39,442 nt of DNA from an uncultured Eubacteriales bacterium (GCA_900549485.1 UROG01000023.1:1-39442); one strand, 5' to 3'. Shown: positions 1 through 8,174, numbered from the stretch's first letter. Numbers and translations are program-made. The notes: generated by a model not told the origin, from the letters alone.

Positions 1-37
1 AACACTTCTCACGGAGCGAGTGTCGAATTGTTCGCCT

Positions 38-109
38 GCGGCGAACAACCGAGGCGCAGAGCGCAGTGCAACCCCTTTTGCCAAAGATGTTTGCTTCTTT
101 GGCAAGCTT
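38..109. repeat. dispersed hairpin repeat, copy 1
   Basis: This stretch matches 27377-27446 at most positions, including the block CCGAGGCGCAGAGCGCAGTG. It ends in a hairpin with arms 80-87 and 96-103. The middle pair of the outer stem is C:G here and T:A in the other copy, so pairing is kept while sequence changes. Another hairpin, TTGTTCGCC/GGCGAACAA, lies just upstream at about 29-47. It sits downstream of gdhA. No coding role is visible. Confidence 0.6.
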
Positions 110-152
110 ACCTCACTTTTTATGATATGCATTATATCATAAAAAGTGAGGT
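110..152. terminator. perfect 19-bp inverted repeat downstream of gdhA
   Basis: Arms 110-128 and 134-152 are perfectly complementary with a 5-nt loop. It lies 34 nt past the gdhA stop codon. A short T-tract follows on the plus strand only, so for the minus-strand gdhA transcript it may act as a 3' stabilising hairpin rather than a classic intrinsic terminator. Confidence 0.45.
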
Positions 153-186
153 TTTACAACGCCTTTGCCAGGTGACGGCGCATTGT

Positions 187-1536
187 TTACACAACGCCCT
201 GCGCCATCATTGCGTCGGCAACCTTCAGGAACCCGGCAACGTTTGCGCCAAGCATGAGATCGCCGGGCTTGCCGCATTCCACTGACGCGTCATAGCAGGC
301 CTTGTAGATACTGCGCATAATGCCGTGAAGCTTTTCGTCAACCTCATCAAAACTCCAGCTCATGCGAAGAGAATTCTGGCTCATCTCAAGACCGGAGGTG
401 GCTACGCCGCCTGCGTTGCTGGCCTTGCCGGGGGAATAGAGCAGACCGCCGGCTTTTACGATCTCGATCGCCTCGGGGGTAAGGGGCATATTTGCACCTT
501 CAAATACCGCCATGCAGCCATTGCCGACAAGCTTCTGCGCACCTTCTGCATCCATCTCGTTCTGGGACGCGCAGGGGTGTGCGATGTCGCACCTGACGCT
601 CCAGATATTCTTGCAGCCCTCGTGATATTCACTGCCCGGAACCTCGTCGGCATAGACGCTTATGCGCGCTCTGCGCTTCTGTTTGATGTCAAAAAGCTTT
701 TCGAGCTTTATACCGTTCGGGTCGTAGATGTAGCCCTGCGAATCGCTCATTGTGACGACCTTGCCGCCGAGCTGCATACACTTCTGCGCGGCGTACTGCG
801 CCACGTTGCCCGAGCCGGAAACAACGACCGTCTTCCCGGCGTAGCTGTCGTTTCTGAGCTGCTTGAGCGCTTCAGCGGAAAAATAGCAAAGTCCGTAGCC
901 GGTGGCCTGCGTGCGGGCGAGAGAGCCGCCGTAGGACAGCCCCTTGCCTGTGAGGACAGCCCCGTCATAGCGGTTAGTGATTTTCTTATATTGCCCGAAA
1001 AGATAGCCGATCTCACGTGCGCCAACGCCTATGTCGCCCGCAGGAACGTCCGTGAACTGACCGATGTGGCGATAAAGCTCCGTCATATAGCTCTGGCAGA
1101 AGCGCATGACCTCCGCGTCGCTCTTGCCCTTAGGGTCAAAGTCGGAACCGCCCTTGCCTCCGCCCATCGGAAGCGAGGTAAGAGAATTTTTAAGTATCTG
1201 TTCAAAGCCGAGGAATTTCATGATACTCAGATTTACCGAGGGATGGAAACGCAGACCTCCCTTGTATGGACCGATAGCGGAATTGAACTGTACGCGGTAG
1301 CCGCGGTTGACGCGGACGGCGCTGCAGTCGTCCACCCATGGGACGCGGAATTCTATGACGCGCTCAGGCTCAACAAAGCGCTCGATAAGACCGGCTTTTT
1401 CCCACTCGGGATGCTTGTCGATAACAAGCTCAAGAGATTCAAAAACTTCGCGGACGGCCTGCAAAAATTCGCTCTCATGGCTGTCGCGGGCTTCGACCTG
1501 TGCATATACCTTTTTCAGGTACTCATTTTTGAACAT
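187..1536 (-). CDS. gdhA: NADP-type glutamate dehydrogenase
   Basis: Glutamate dehydrogenase of the hexameric bacterial type interconverts 2-oxoglutarate plus ammonium and glutamate in the cytoplasm. The 449-residue length is normal for the family. Visible family motifs include PYKGGLRFHPSVN with the glutamate-binding lysine, the glycine-rich PMGGGKGGSDFDPKG containing the catalytic lysine, PAGDIGVGAREIG, and the nucleotide-binding SGSGNVAQYAAQK. The start is set by a GGGAGG ribosome binding site about 8 nt upstream. It is transcribed alone from a good promoter at 1581-1609. The NADP preference is inferred from overall family resemblance, not from a diagnostic residue. Confidence 0.96.
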   Translation of the reverse strand: MFKNEYLKKVYAQVEARDSHESEFLQAVREVFESLELVIDKHPEWEKAGLIERFVEPERVIEFRVPWVDDCSAVRVNRGYRVQFNSAIGPYKGGLRFHPSVNLSIMKFLGFEQILKNSLTSLPMGGGKGGSDFDPKGKSDAEVMRFCQSYMTELYRHIGQFTDVPAGDIGVGAREIGYLFGQYKKITNRYDGAVLTGKGLSYGGSLARTQATGYGLCYFSAEALKQLRNDSYAGKTVVVSGSGNVAQYAAQKCMQLGGKVVTMSDSQGYIYDPNGIKLEKLFDIKQKRRARISVYADEVPGSEYHEGCKNIWSVRCDIAHPCASQNEMDAEGAQKLVGNGCMAVFEGANMPLTPEAIEIVKAGGLLYSPGKASNAGGVATSGLEMSQNSLRMSWSFDEVDEKLHGIMRSIYKACYDASVECGKPGDLMLGANVAGFLKVADAMMAQGVV

Positions 1537-1580
1537 GAGTAATACCTCCCATAAGTTTTTTGTGTGTTAAAGGCAGTTTC

Positions 1581-1609
1581 ATTATACCGTATCGTTTCGT
1601 GTATGTAAA
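1581..1609 (-). promoter_or_regulatory. sigma-A-type promoter of gdhA
   Basis: On the minus strand TTTACA (1604-1609) and TATAAT (1581-1586) are separated by exactly 17 bp. This places transcription start about 38 nt upstream of the gdhA start codon. Confidence 0.75.
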
Positions 1610-1756
1610 TAGCAGCAATTGTCTGTTTTGTAACAAATATATAGTAAAAGAGCATTCACAGACGTGTAAAATATATATAATGTACAATGTGCGTGCGGCG
1701 GGAGCGGATATGTTTTTCGTGCAGAGTGAAGAGAAAAGAAAAAATTGAAAAAGGTG

Positions 1757-1784
1757 TTGACAAAAACAAAAAAATGTATATAAT
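1757..1784 (+). promoter_or_regulatory. promoter of tRNA-Gln
   Basis: TTGACA (1757-1762) and TATAAT (1779-1784) have a 16-bp spacer and lie directly before the tRNA, as expected for a strong stable-RNA promoter. Confidence 0.75.
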
Positions 1785-1797
1785 AACACTTGCGTTT

Positions 1798-1871
1798 AGC
1801 GGAGTTGTGTAAAGGTAGCACACCGGACTCTGACTCCGTTTGTGAGGGTTCGAATCCTTCCTCCGCTGCCA
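1798..1871 (+). tRNA. tRNA-Gln (anticodon CTG)
   Basis: A cloverleaf folds with acceptor arms AGCGGAG and CTCCGCT, discriminator G and an encoded CCA end. The anticodon loop CTCTGAC gives anticodon CTG, and the T-arm carries GGTTCGAATCC. It has its own promoter upstream and an intrinsic terminator 4 nt downstream, so it is a single-gene unit. The top pair of the anticodon stem is a C/T mismatch. CTG reads only CAG, so a TTG-anticodon tRNA-Gln must exist elsewhere. Confidence 0.93.
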
Positions 1872-1874
1872 TAT

Positions 1875-1910
1875 CGCCGCAAGCTTATGTTTTGCTTGCG
1901 GCGTTTTTTT
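1875..1910 (+). terminator. intrinsic terminator of tRNA-Gln
   Basis: Perfect 10-bp stem CGCCGCAAGC/GCTTGCGGCG followed by seven T residues. Confidence 0.9.
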
Positions 1911-2017
1911 ATGATTTGACCATGCGAATTGTGATCTTTGACCCGGATATGGCTGAAACATTCCACGTTAGGAATTTTTACATTTTTTTGGCGGCAGATG
2001 CCGCATGGAGGATAATT

Positions 2018-3217
2018 ATGAAGCTTCTTGTCTGCAATGTGGGCAGCACGTCATTGAAATTCAAGCTGTATGAGATGCCGGAGGAGAGAGTGTACTGCCG
2101 CGCCGGCGTTGAGAGAGTGGGCAGCGCCGACAGCGCGATTTTTACATATAAAAACGAGGAGAGCGGCTGTTCTGTCAGACTTGAGGGACAATCCGTACCC
2201 GAATACCGGAGCGGTATTTCAATGTTCCTTAAAACCGCGCTTGAGGACGCTGCGCTTCCGCTCAATGATATTAACGAGATAGAAGCCGTCGGTTTCAAGA
2301 CTGTGCTGTCAAAGGGCTATTACGGCGTACATGAGCTTGACAAAAATGTAATACAGGGGATGCGGGATTTTCTCTATATTGCGCCCGTCCATAACAGCGC
2401 CTATCTTTCCGCCGTGGGGCAGTTCAGGGAGCTTTTGCCGCACACCCCGCTTATCGGCGTTTTTGAAACCGCTTTCCATACCACCATTCCGCCCGAGCGC
2501 AGTATATATCCGGTGCCGTATGAGTGGTATGAGAAATACGGCATAAAAAAGCTTGCTTATCACGGCGCATCGCATGAGTATATTTCCGAACAGTCGGCAA
2601 AGTACGGCGAAAACCGCCGTGTGATATCCTGCCACCTTGGCGGAAGCTGCTCTGTCTGCGCGATACTTGACGGGGAGAGTGTGGATTCAAGCTTTGGCTT
2701 TTCACTCCAGACCGGTGTGTTTCATGCGAACCGCTGCGGCGATATTGACCCGTATATCATTCCCTTTCTGCTCAATGAGGGGATGAGCATTGATGAGGTG
2801 CTGGACGGGCTGAGCAAAAACGGCGGACTTTTGGGGATTTCCGGCGTCAGCAACGATCTCAGGCTCGTTATGCAGGCGGCGGACAGCGGAAACGCCAGAG
2901 CAAAGCTTGCGGTGGACGCATTTGTGTGTTCAATAGTGCGCTTTATCGGGATGTTTTATGCGGAACTTGGCGGACTTGATCAGCTTGTCTTCACAGGCGG
3001 GATAGGGGAGCACTCCGCAGAGATACGAAGCAGAGTGTGCAGCGCCGTGTCCCATATGGGCGTTGTTATTGATGAGAGCAGGAACAGCAAAGTTGAAAAG
3101 GGCGTGATAACAAGGGCGGATTCTCCCGTCAAAGCCGTCGTTATTCCAGCAAATGAAGAGCTTGGCATTGCACGGAAGAGCTATCGCTATATTTCCGAAA
3201 AGGGGATGTGCAAATGA
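2018..3217 (+). CDS. acetate-kinase-like enzyme with altered active-site residues
   Basis: Member of the acetate/propionate kinase (ASKHA) family, which makes ATP from acyl phosphates. At 399 residues it has the family length. Motifs seen in order are NVGSTSLKF (7-15), PVHNSAYL (123-130), FETAFH (149-154), YHGASH (181-186), NRCGDIDP (238-245), a late FTGGIGEHS and NEELGIAR. The start is chosen for GGAGGA about 7 nt upstream of ATG 2018, although the frame stays open further upstream through the tRNA. Compared with the Methanosarcina enzyme, Arg91 is Lys94, Asp148 is Glu150 and the Asn of HLGNG is Gly209, while both His residues and the second Arg are kept. It overlaps alkD by 4 nt. Substrate therefore uncertain: a divergent acetate kinase or a paralogue with another acyl substrate. 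Confidence 0.85.
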   Translation: MKLLVCNVGSTSLKFKLYEMPEERVYCRAGVERVGSADSAIFTYKNEESGCSVRLEGQSVPEYRSGISMFLKTALEDAALPLNDINEIEAVGFKTVLSKGYYGVHELDKNVIQGMRDFLYIAPVHNSAYLSAVGQFRELLPHTPLIGVFETAFHTTIPPERSIYPVPYEWYEKYGIKKLAYHGASHEYISEQSAKYGENRRVISCHLGGSCSVCAILDGESVDSSFGFSLQTGVFHANRCGDIDPYIIPFLLNEGMSIDEVLDGLSKNGGLLGISGVSNDLRLVMQAADSGNARAKLAVDAFVCSIVRFIGMFYAELGGLDQLVFTGGIGEHSAEIRSRVCSAVSHMGVVIDESRNSKVEKGVITRADSPVKAVVIPANEELGIARKSYRYISEKGMCK

Positions 3218-3891
3218 CGGAGATTCAGAAGCGGCTGTCCGCGCTTGCCGACAGAAAAAATGCGGAGTTTCAGGCAAAGCTCACGCCTAATGTAGATTGT
3301 GACAAATTCATCGGCGTTCGCACACCGCAGCTGCGTATCCTTGCCGCGTCGCTTTCGGAGAAGGAGCGCGCAGAGTTTATGGAGGCGCTCCCGCATGAGT
3401 TTTATGATGAAAATATGCTCCACTCGGTTATACTTGAAAAGTGGAAGGATTACGGGGAATGTCTTGAAAAGGTCGAACGATTCCTGCCGTATGTGGACAA
3501 TTGGGCGGTGTGCGATACTCTGCGTCCAAAGGTTTTTGCCGGACACAGGGAGGAGCTTCTGCCGCATGTCAAGCGCTGGATAGCTTCGGATATGGTGTAT
3601 ACATGCCGCTTCGGGATAAATATGCTTATGACGCACTATCTGGACAAGGCCTTCAAAGAGGAATATCTTGCCCTGCCTGCCGCGGTGACAAGCAAGGAGT
3701 ATTATGTGCGCATGATGGCGGCATGGTACTACGCAACGGCGCTTGCCAAGCAGTGGGACAGTACCATCCCGTATATAGAACGCGGCCTCCTGCCGCCATG
3801 GACGCATAACAAGACGATACAAAAAGCCTGCGAGAGCTATCGCATCACGCCGGAGCAGAAAGCATACCTCAGAACCCTTCGCAGAAAATAA
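3214..3891 (+). CDS. DNA alkylation repair protein, AlkD-like
   Basis: AlkD-type DNA glycosylases made of HEAT-like helical repeats remove alkylated bases such as 3-methyladenine. This 225-residue protein has the usual length. It shows the conserved block FLPYVDNWAVCDTL and the later HYLDKAF and YYVRMMAAWYYA helices typical of Firmicutes AlkD homologues. ATG 3214 is preferred over the upstream GTG 3208 because AAGGGG lies 8 nt before it, and because it makes an ATGA overlap with the stop of the acetate-kinase-like gene. The two genes are thus translationally coupled and share the terminator at 3897. Why a repair enzyme is coupled to an acyl kinase is not evident. Confidence 0.88.
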   Translation: MTEIQKRLSALADRKNAEFQAKLTPNVDCDKFIGVRTPQLRILAASLSEKERAEFMEALPHEFYDENMLHSVILEKWKDYGECLEKVERFLPYVDNWAVCDTLRPKVFAGHREELLPHVKRWIASDMVYTCRFGINMLMTHYLDKAFKEEYLALPAAVTSKEYYVRMMAAWYYATALAKQWDSTIPYIERGLLPPWTHNKTIQKACESYRITPEQKAYLRTLRRK

Positions 3892-3896
3892 AATAT

Positions 3897-3937
3897 AAAA
3901 CGGCAAAACCGCCTGAAATTAGCGGTTTTGCCGTTTT
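3897..3937. terminator. bidirectional intrinsic terminator
   Basis: A 16-bp perfect stem beginning AAAACGGCAAAACCGC and ending GCGGTTTTGCCGTTTT. It is flanked by A and T tracts, so it can stop transcription from alkD (plus) and from the NSS transporter gene (minus), whose stop codon is only a few bases away. Confidence 0.9.
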
Positions 3938-3942
3938 GTGAT

Positions 3943-5277
3943 TTACCAATTGAATGTTATAAGACCGTAGACGTAGATAAGAGCTACCGCGATGGGTACA
4001 AAGTACTGCATGAGCGGCTTCATCCATGGCTTGACCTTCAGACCGCTTCCGGAGTTCGCCTCGGCCACAAAGCTGTCCCAGCCCCAGCCGAATTTGTTGC
4101 AGCAGAACAGCGCAAGAGCAAGCGAGCCGAGAGGCAGAACGTTTGTGGAAACGATGAAATCCCAGAAATCGAGCCAAGCGGAGCCTTCAGCGAACGGCTG
4201 GAATGTAAACACGCTGTAACCGAGCGCAGTGGTGAGCGCAGCAGCAAAAACAGCAAGTCCGCAGATAACCGAGGCTTTGGTGCGCTTCCAGCCGGTGATC
4301 TCGCGTATCATGGCAAGGATGTTTTCACACACGGCAAGGACGGTTGACATTGCCGCGAAGACCATGAACAGGAAGAAGAGAGCGCCCCACCAGCGTCCGC
4401 CGTTCATGTTTGTGAAAACGGAAGCCATTGTGTCGAACAGAAGGCTGGGACCGGAGTTGACCTCAACGCCGTAGGTGAAGCAGGCGGGGAACATGATAAG
4501 TCCGGCGACGATAGCGACAAAGGTGTCGAGGCATATGACGGTGACGGACTCGCCAAGCAAGGAACGCTCCTTGCCTATATAGCTTCCGAAAATGGCCATT
4601 GCGCCGGTACCGAGGGAGAGGGTGAAGAACGCCTGATTCATTGCGCCGACGATCACCGAGCCGTTGATTTTTGAAAAATCGGGAACAAGATAAAAACGTA
4701 TGCCCTCAGCCATGCCGGAGAGAGTAAAGCTGTGTATCGTCAGAACAAGCATCAGAACGAAAAGAGCCGACATCATATATTTGGTGACGCGCTCAAGCCC
4801 GCCCTGAAGATTGAAGCTGAGAACCGCAAACGCGATGACAACAACAACGGCAAGATATCCGACGTTGAGTGCGGGATTTGTTATCATGGGGACGAAGCCG
4901 AGGTCTGATATTCTCCCGGTAAGAAACTGAACAAAATAGCATAGGATCCATCCTGCGACAACGGTGTAGAAAGCCATGAGTGCAAAACAGCCAAGCAGAC
5001 AGGTATATCCGATAACACCCCACTTTTGCCCGGGCTTCTGGAGCTTTTTGTACATGAACAGGGGACTTGTCTGCGCGGCGCGGCCTACGGCAAACTCCAT
5101 TGTCATTACGGGCAGGCCGAGTACGATCAGGCACAGGATATATATGAGGACAAAACTGCCCCCGCCGTACTGACCTGTCATCCACGGGAATTTCCATACG
5201 TTTCCGCAGCCTATCGCACAACCGGCCGAAAGCATTATGAAGCCAAGCCGGCTTCCGAGTTTTTCACGATTTTCCAT
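3943..5277 (-). CDS. sodium-dependent transporter, NSS/SNF family
   Basis: Neurotransmitter:sodium symporter family protein, an inner-membrane carrier that takes up amino acids or related compounds with sodium. The first helix carries the family signature LGFIMLSAGCAIGCGNVWKF (residues about 10-29), followed by PWMTGQYGGGSF. About 11-12 hydrophobic segments follow across 444 residues, which matches prokaryotic NSS proteins such as MhsT and Tyt1. The substrate cannot be read from sequence. It lies 58 nt downstream of the NhaC-like gene on the same strand, so the two sodium-linked transporters may be co-transcribed. It ends at the shared terminator at 3897-3937. Confidence 0.93.
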   Translation of the reverse strand: MENREKLGSRLGFIMLSAGCAIGCGNVWKFPWMTGQYGGGSFVLIYILCLIVLGLPVMTMEFAVGRAAQTSPLFMYKKLQKPGQKWGVIGYTCLLGCFALMAFYTVVAGWILCYFVQFLTGRISDLGFVPMITNPALNVGYLAVVVVIAFAVLSFNLQGGLERVTKYMMSALFVLMLVLTIHSFTLSGMAEGIRFYLVPDFSKINGSVIVGAMNQAFFTLSLGTGAMAIFGSYIGKERSLLGESVTVICLDTFVAIVAGLIMFPACFTYGVEVNSGPSLLFDTMASVFTNMNGGRWWGALFFLFMVFAAMSTVLAVCENILAMIREITGWKRTKASVICGLAVFAAALTTALGYSVFTFQPFAEGSAWLDFWDFIVSTNVLPLGSLALALFCCNKFGWGWDSFVAEANSGSGLKVKPWMKPLMQYFVPIAVALIYVYGLITFNW

Positions 5278-5335
5278 TGAATTGCACCTTTGAATAGTTT
5301 AGCCGAATATTTTTGAAATTGTACTGTAAAAGTTA

Positions 5336-6646
5336 TCAGCTCTTCTTTTCGGGAATAAGGAAAATGAATACGAGGGAGCTGACAAGAAGCAGGAATGGAT
5401 AAATAAGGAAAGGAATTATATCAAAGGCGGATACGGTGCAGTCAAGAGCCTTCGCCTGTGAGATCGCAACGAGCATCTGTGCGCCGTAGGGTATGATTCC
5501 CTGAAAGACGCAGGAGAACGTGTCAAGCAGTGAAGCGGTCTTTTTTGCGCTCACTCCGTACTCATCCGCCATTTCCTTTGCAATCGGATTTGCTATGACT
5601 ATTGCCACCGTGTTGTTTGCGGTCGCAATATCCATAAGCCCGACGAGTACGCCCATGCCGAGCTGCCCGCCTTTTTTGCCCTTGAACACTCTTTTGATTC
5701 CATAAAGCAGCGCGTCAAAGCCGCCGTATTCGCGGATAAGCGCACACAGCGCCGCGACAAGTATTGCAACGGTCGCGGTTTCATACATACCGGATATGCC
5801 GCTTCCCATACTGCCAAGAAGCCCGAAAAAGCCGTCTGCCGCGCCGGTTGCAAGCATTATTGCACTGCCGGAAACGATGCCTATGAGCAGGACAACAAAC
5901 ACGTTTATTCCGATAATGCCGCCGATAAGAACCAATATGTACGGAATGATCTGGACAAGGTTGTATTCGCCCAAGGCAAGCTCGGCGTTATGACCGGCGG
6001 TCATCAAAAAGACGATGACCAGCGTTGCGATAGCGGCGGGAAGCGCGATCCAGAAGTTTTCGCGGAACTTATCCTTCATCTGGCAGCCCTGACCGTTGCA
6101 CGCGGCTATTGTCGTATCGGAGATAAAGGAGAGGTTGTCGCCGAACATTGACCCGCCCATTACCGTGCCGATGCAGAGTGCCGGGTTATAGCCGGAGGCG
6201 ACAGCGATCTCGACGGCAATAGGCGTGATAAGCGTGATCGTGCCGACGGAGGTACCCATTGCGGTGGACACAAAGCAGGCTATCACAAAGATCATTGCAA
6301 CAGCAAACTTCGCCGGAACGATGCTCAGAAGGAAGTACGCGACACTCTGCGCACCGCTTCTGCCGACTATGCTGGAAAACATACCGGCAGTAAAGAAAAT
6401 AAGAACCATTATAATAATGTTCTTATCACCGACGCCGTGTCCCATCACGGTCATTTTTTCGTCAAAGCCGAGGGATTTGTTCTGGAGTACGGCGACAAGT
6501 ATCGCCGCGAGGAAAACGGCGACGATGGGAATGTTATAAAACCCCATTTCCTTGCCGAGTATGTACTCAAAAAGAATACCGAGACCGAGATACAGGACAA
6601 GGAATACGCCGATAGGAAGCAGTGCTTTTACGTTGCCTTTTTTCAT
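5336..6646 (-). CDS. NhaC-family Na+/H+ antiporter-like transporter
   Basis: Polytopic membrane protein of 436 residues with about 11-12 hydrophobic segments. The diagnostic block is GGSMFGDNLSFISDTTIAA (about residues 171-189), preceded by STAMGTSVGTITLITPIA, both typical of NhaC and related ion-transporter-superfamily antiporters. Members exchange sodium for protons, or organic ions such as malate for lactate, so the exact substrate is open. The ribosome binding site AGGAGA lies just upstream of the ATG. It is followed 58 nt later by the NSS symporter gene, which uses the sodium gradient. Confidence 0.88.
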   Translation of the reverse strand: MKKGNVKALLPIGVFLVLYLGLGILFEYILGKEMGFYNIPIVAVFLAAILVAVLQNKSLGFDEKMTVMGHGVGDKNIIIMVLIFFTAGMFSSIVGRSGAQSVAYFLLSIVPAKFAVAMIFVIACFVSTAMGTSVGTITLITPIAVEIAVASGYNPALCIGTVMGGSMFGDNLSFISDTTIAACNGQGCQMKDKFRENFWIALPAAIATLVIVFLMTAGHNAELALGEYNLVQIIPYILVLIGGIIGINVFVVLLIGIVSGSAIMLATGAADGFFGLLGSMGSGISGMYETATVAILVAALCALIREYGGFDALLYGIKRVFKGKKGGQLGMGVLVGLMDIATANNTVAIVIANPIAKEMADEYGVSAKKTASLLDTFSCVFQGIIPYGAQMLVAISQAKALDCTVSAFDIIPFLIYPFLLLVSSLVFIFLIPEKKS

Positions 6647-6675
6647 TTTTTCTTTCTCCTAATTAAATTACCCAT

Positions 6676-6709
6676 AAAAACGGCACCCGTCTGATTGCAC
6701 GAGCGCCGT
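6676..6709 (-). terminator. terminator of the FMN oxidoreductase gene
   Basis: On the minus strand, stem ACGGCGCTC/GGGTGCCGT with two G-U pairs is followed by TTTTTA. It lies between the oxidoreductase stop and the NhaC-like gene and should separate their transcripts. Confidence 0.7.
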
Positions 6710-6744
6710 CAAGCGGATGCCGAAATCATTAAAAAACAGGTATT

Positions 6745-7767
6745 TTATTCTTTCCAGACCTTCTCTGAGGTTATCTCCCTGAGACTTGCGGCGCCGCACA
6801 TGGTCATGGTTGATTTAAGCTCACCCACGATCTTATCCATGTAGACTCTGAAGCCCTCCGCACCGCCGCCGTAAACAGCGGTCAGAATGGGGCGGCCTAT
6901 GAGAACGGCGTCTGCACCGAGCGCGATGGCGCGGAATACGTCAACGCCGGAACGGATCCCGCCGTCAACGATTATTACGGTCTTGCCCTTTACAGCCGCA
7001 GCGATCGAGGGGAGAACCTCACACGTGGACGGAACGCCTCCCTGAACTCTGCCGCCGTGGTTGGAGACGACTATCGCGTCTGCGCCCGCTTCAACGGCTT
7101 TCAGCGCACCGGCGGGCGTCATGATGCCTTTGATGATGAAAGGCATTTTTGCGTAGCCGATTATTTCCTTCATCTCATCGACTGTCTTGCTGCCGGCGTT
7201 GGGATTCATTTTTTTGAGGAAGGGGAGACCTGCGCCGTCAACGTCCATCGCGGCGGCAAAGCTTCCGGCATCGTTGAGGATATCCAGCTTTTCAAAAACC
7301 GCTTCCTTGTTCCACGGCTTTATCGTAGGTATGCTCATCCCGCCGATCTCCCTCGCGTCGCGCACGGCGGATTTCATGATATCCGGGTTAACGCCGTCGC
7401 CGGTGAGCGCCAGAACACCGTAATCATATGCCGCTTTCATAAGAAGCGCATTGTAGTCCTGATCGACGTATTTATCCCCATAGTGCATATCAAGCGCACC
7501 GAGGGGAGCGGCAAAGACCGGCGCGGAGAATTTATGACCGAACATTTCAAAGGATACGTCGGGGTCGGCAAAATTGGGGCAGAGCGTGTCCATGTTGACA
7601 CAGATCTCCTGCCATTTGTCATAATTGCGTGCGGCGACGTTGCCGGGAAACTTACATCCGGGACCGGGCATTGTATTTGCGCAGGCGCGTCCGTTGCACA
7701 CGGGACAGGCTTTGCAGTAGGGACCGACGCAATCCCTTGCTGCTGCCAGTACTTCCTGGTATGTCAT
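6745..7767 (-). CDS. FMN-dependent alpha-hydroxy-acid oxidizing protein with Cys-rich N-terminus
   Basis: TIM-barrel flavoenzyme of the lactate oxidase/glycolate oxidase family, which oxidises 2-hydroxy acids such as lactate. The active-site block IVVSNHGGRVQGG and the phosphate-binding block IIVDGGIRSGVDVFRAIALGADAV with GRP are clear. ATG 7767 is chosen because AAGGAAG precedes it at proper distance; the frame runs 29 codons further upstream without a better site. The 340-residue protein opens with Cys13, Cys18, Cys21, Cys24, Cys29 and Cys38, in a CxxCxxC-like pattern absent from classical lactate oxidases, suggesting a bound metal or Fe-S cluster. In an anaerobe the electron acceptor is probably not oxygen. 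It is monocistronic with its own promoter. Confidence 0.88.
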   Translation of the reverse strand: MTYQEVLAAARDCVGPYCKACPVCNGRACANTMPGPGCKFPGNVAARNYDKWQEICVNMDTLCPNFADPDVSFEMFGHKFSAPVFAAPLGALDMHYGDKYVDQDYNALLMKAAYDYGVLALTGDGVNPDIMKSAVRDAREIGGMSIPTIKPWNKEAVFEKLDILNDAGSFAAAMDVDGAGLPFLKKMNPNAGSKTVDEMKEIIGYAKMPFIIKGIMTPAGALKAVEAGADAIVVSNHGGRVQGGVPSTCEVLPSIAAAVKGKTVIIVDGGIRSGVDVFRAIALGADAVLIGRPILTAVYGGGAEGFRVYMDKIVGELKSTMTMCGAASLREITSEKVWKE

Positions 7768-7842
7768 AATAGACTTCCTTTCTGTTTTCTGCATATACTC
7801 TTGATCGGCAGGGGCAGTCTCTTCTTGACCAAGCATATGGTT

Positions 7843-7871
7843 ATTATCGCGCATTTTAAATTAAGTGTCAA
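7843..7871 (-). promoter_or_regulatory. promoter of the FMN oxidoreductase gene
   Basis: On the minus strand TTGACA (7866-7871), a 17-bp spacer and GATAAT (7843-7848). It gives a leader of about 70 nt before ATG 7767, supporting that start. Confidence 0.75.
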
Positions 7872-7897
7872 TGAAATGTTTCTCAAAAAACAAAAAA

Positions 7898-8119
7898 CTA
7901 CAGGCTTGACTTGGGATTATCGGTTCGATAAAGAATATAATCAATGGATACGTTATAGTAGTCGGCAAATTTGACAAGAAGATCGTATCCGGCCTCCCGT
8001 TCGCCGTTTTCGTATCTGCTTATGGTGTTCTGATTTGTGTTCAGGTCAAGAGCAACTTTCTGCTGTGTGAATTTACGGCTTTCACGCAGCTCCTTTAAAC
8101 GCGTTTTTATAAAAATCAC
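7898..8119 (-). CDS. XRE-family helix-turn-helix regulator
   Basis: Small DNA-binding protein of the Cro/C1 type, about 70-73 residues. The HTH is plain: TRLKELRESRKFTQQKVALD then NTNQNTISRYENGEREA, followed by LVKFADYYNVSIDYIL. It is divergent from the secreted protein at 8209, with palindromes between, so it probably represses that gene and itself. The start is odd. The best Shine-Dalgarno (AGAGGTGA, 8116-8123) overlaps the in-frame GTG at 8119 and is ideally spaced for an ATA codon at 8108-8110, exactly where homologues have Met before KTRLKELR. GTG is reported here, but initiation at ATA is possible. Confidence 0.87.
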   Translation of the reverse strand: MIFIKTRLKELRESRKFTQQKVALDLNTNQNTISRYENGEREAGYDLLVKFADYYNVSIDYILYRTDNPKSSL

Positions 8120-8122
8120 CTC

Positions 8123-8151
8123 TTGACAAGAGAATACCAAAATGGTATATT
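8123..8151 (+). promoter_or_regulatory. promoter of the small secreted protein gene
   Basis: TTGACA (8123-8128), 17-bp spacer, TATATT (8146-8151). The -10 box overlaps the right half of the palindrome at 8134-8148, fitting repression. A second possible -10, TATAAT at 8172-8177, overlaps the next palindrome but lacks a good -35 box. Confidence 0.7.
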
Positions 8152-8174
8152 ACTAATATCCCGAATTGGGATAT
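8134..8174. promoter_or_regulatory. paired operator palindromes of the XRE regulator
   Basis: Two inverted repeats with the same geometry: ATACCaaaatGGTAT (8134-8148) and ATATCCCgaattGGGATAT (8156-8174). Both have half-sites around a 5-bp A/T-rich centre, and the centres are 24 bp apart. They cover the promoter between the divergent XRE and secreted-protein genes. Assignment to this regulator is inference from position. Confidence 0.6.

Noticed and set aside
325..1542. 405-codon open frame opposite gdhA
   Set aside because: Antisense shadow of a clearly identified gene; no ribosome binding site and no recognisable domain.
1790..2017. N-terminal extension of the acetate-kinase-like protein
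   Set aside because: The frame runs through the tRNA-Gln gene and its terminator, and the family N-terminus begins exactly at ATG 2018, which has a good ribosome binding site.
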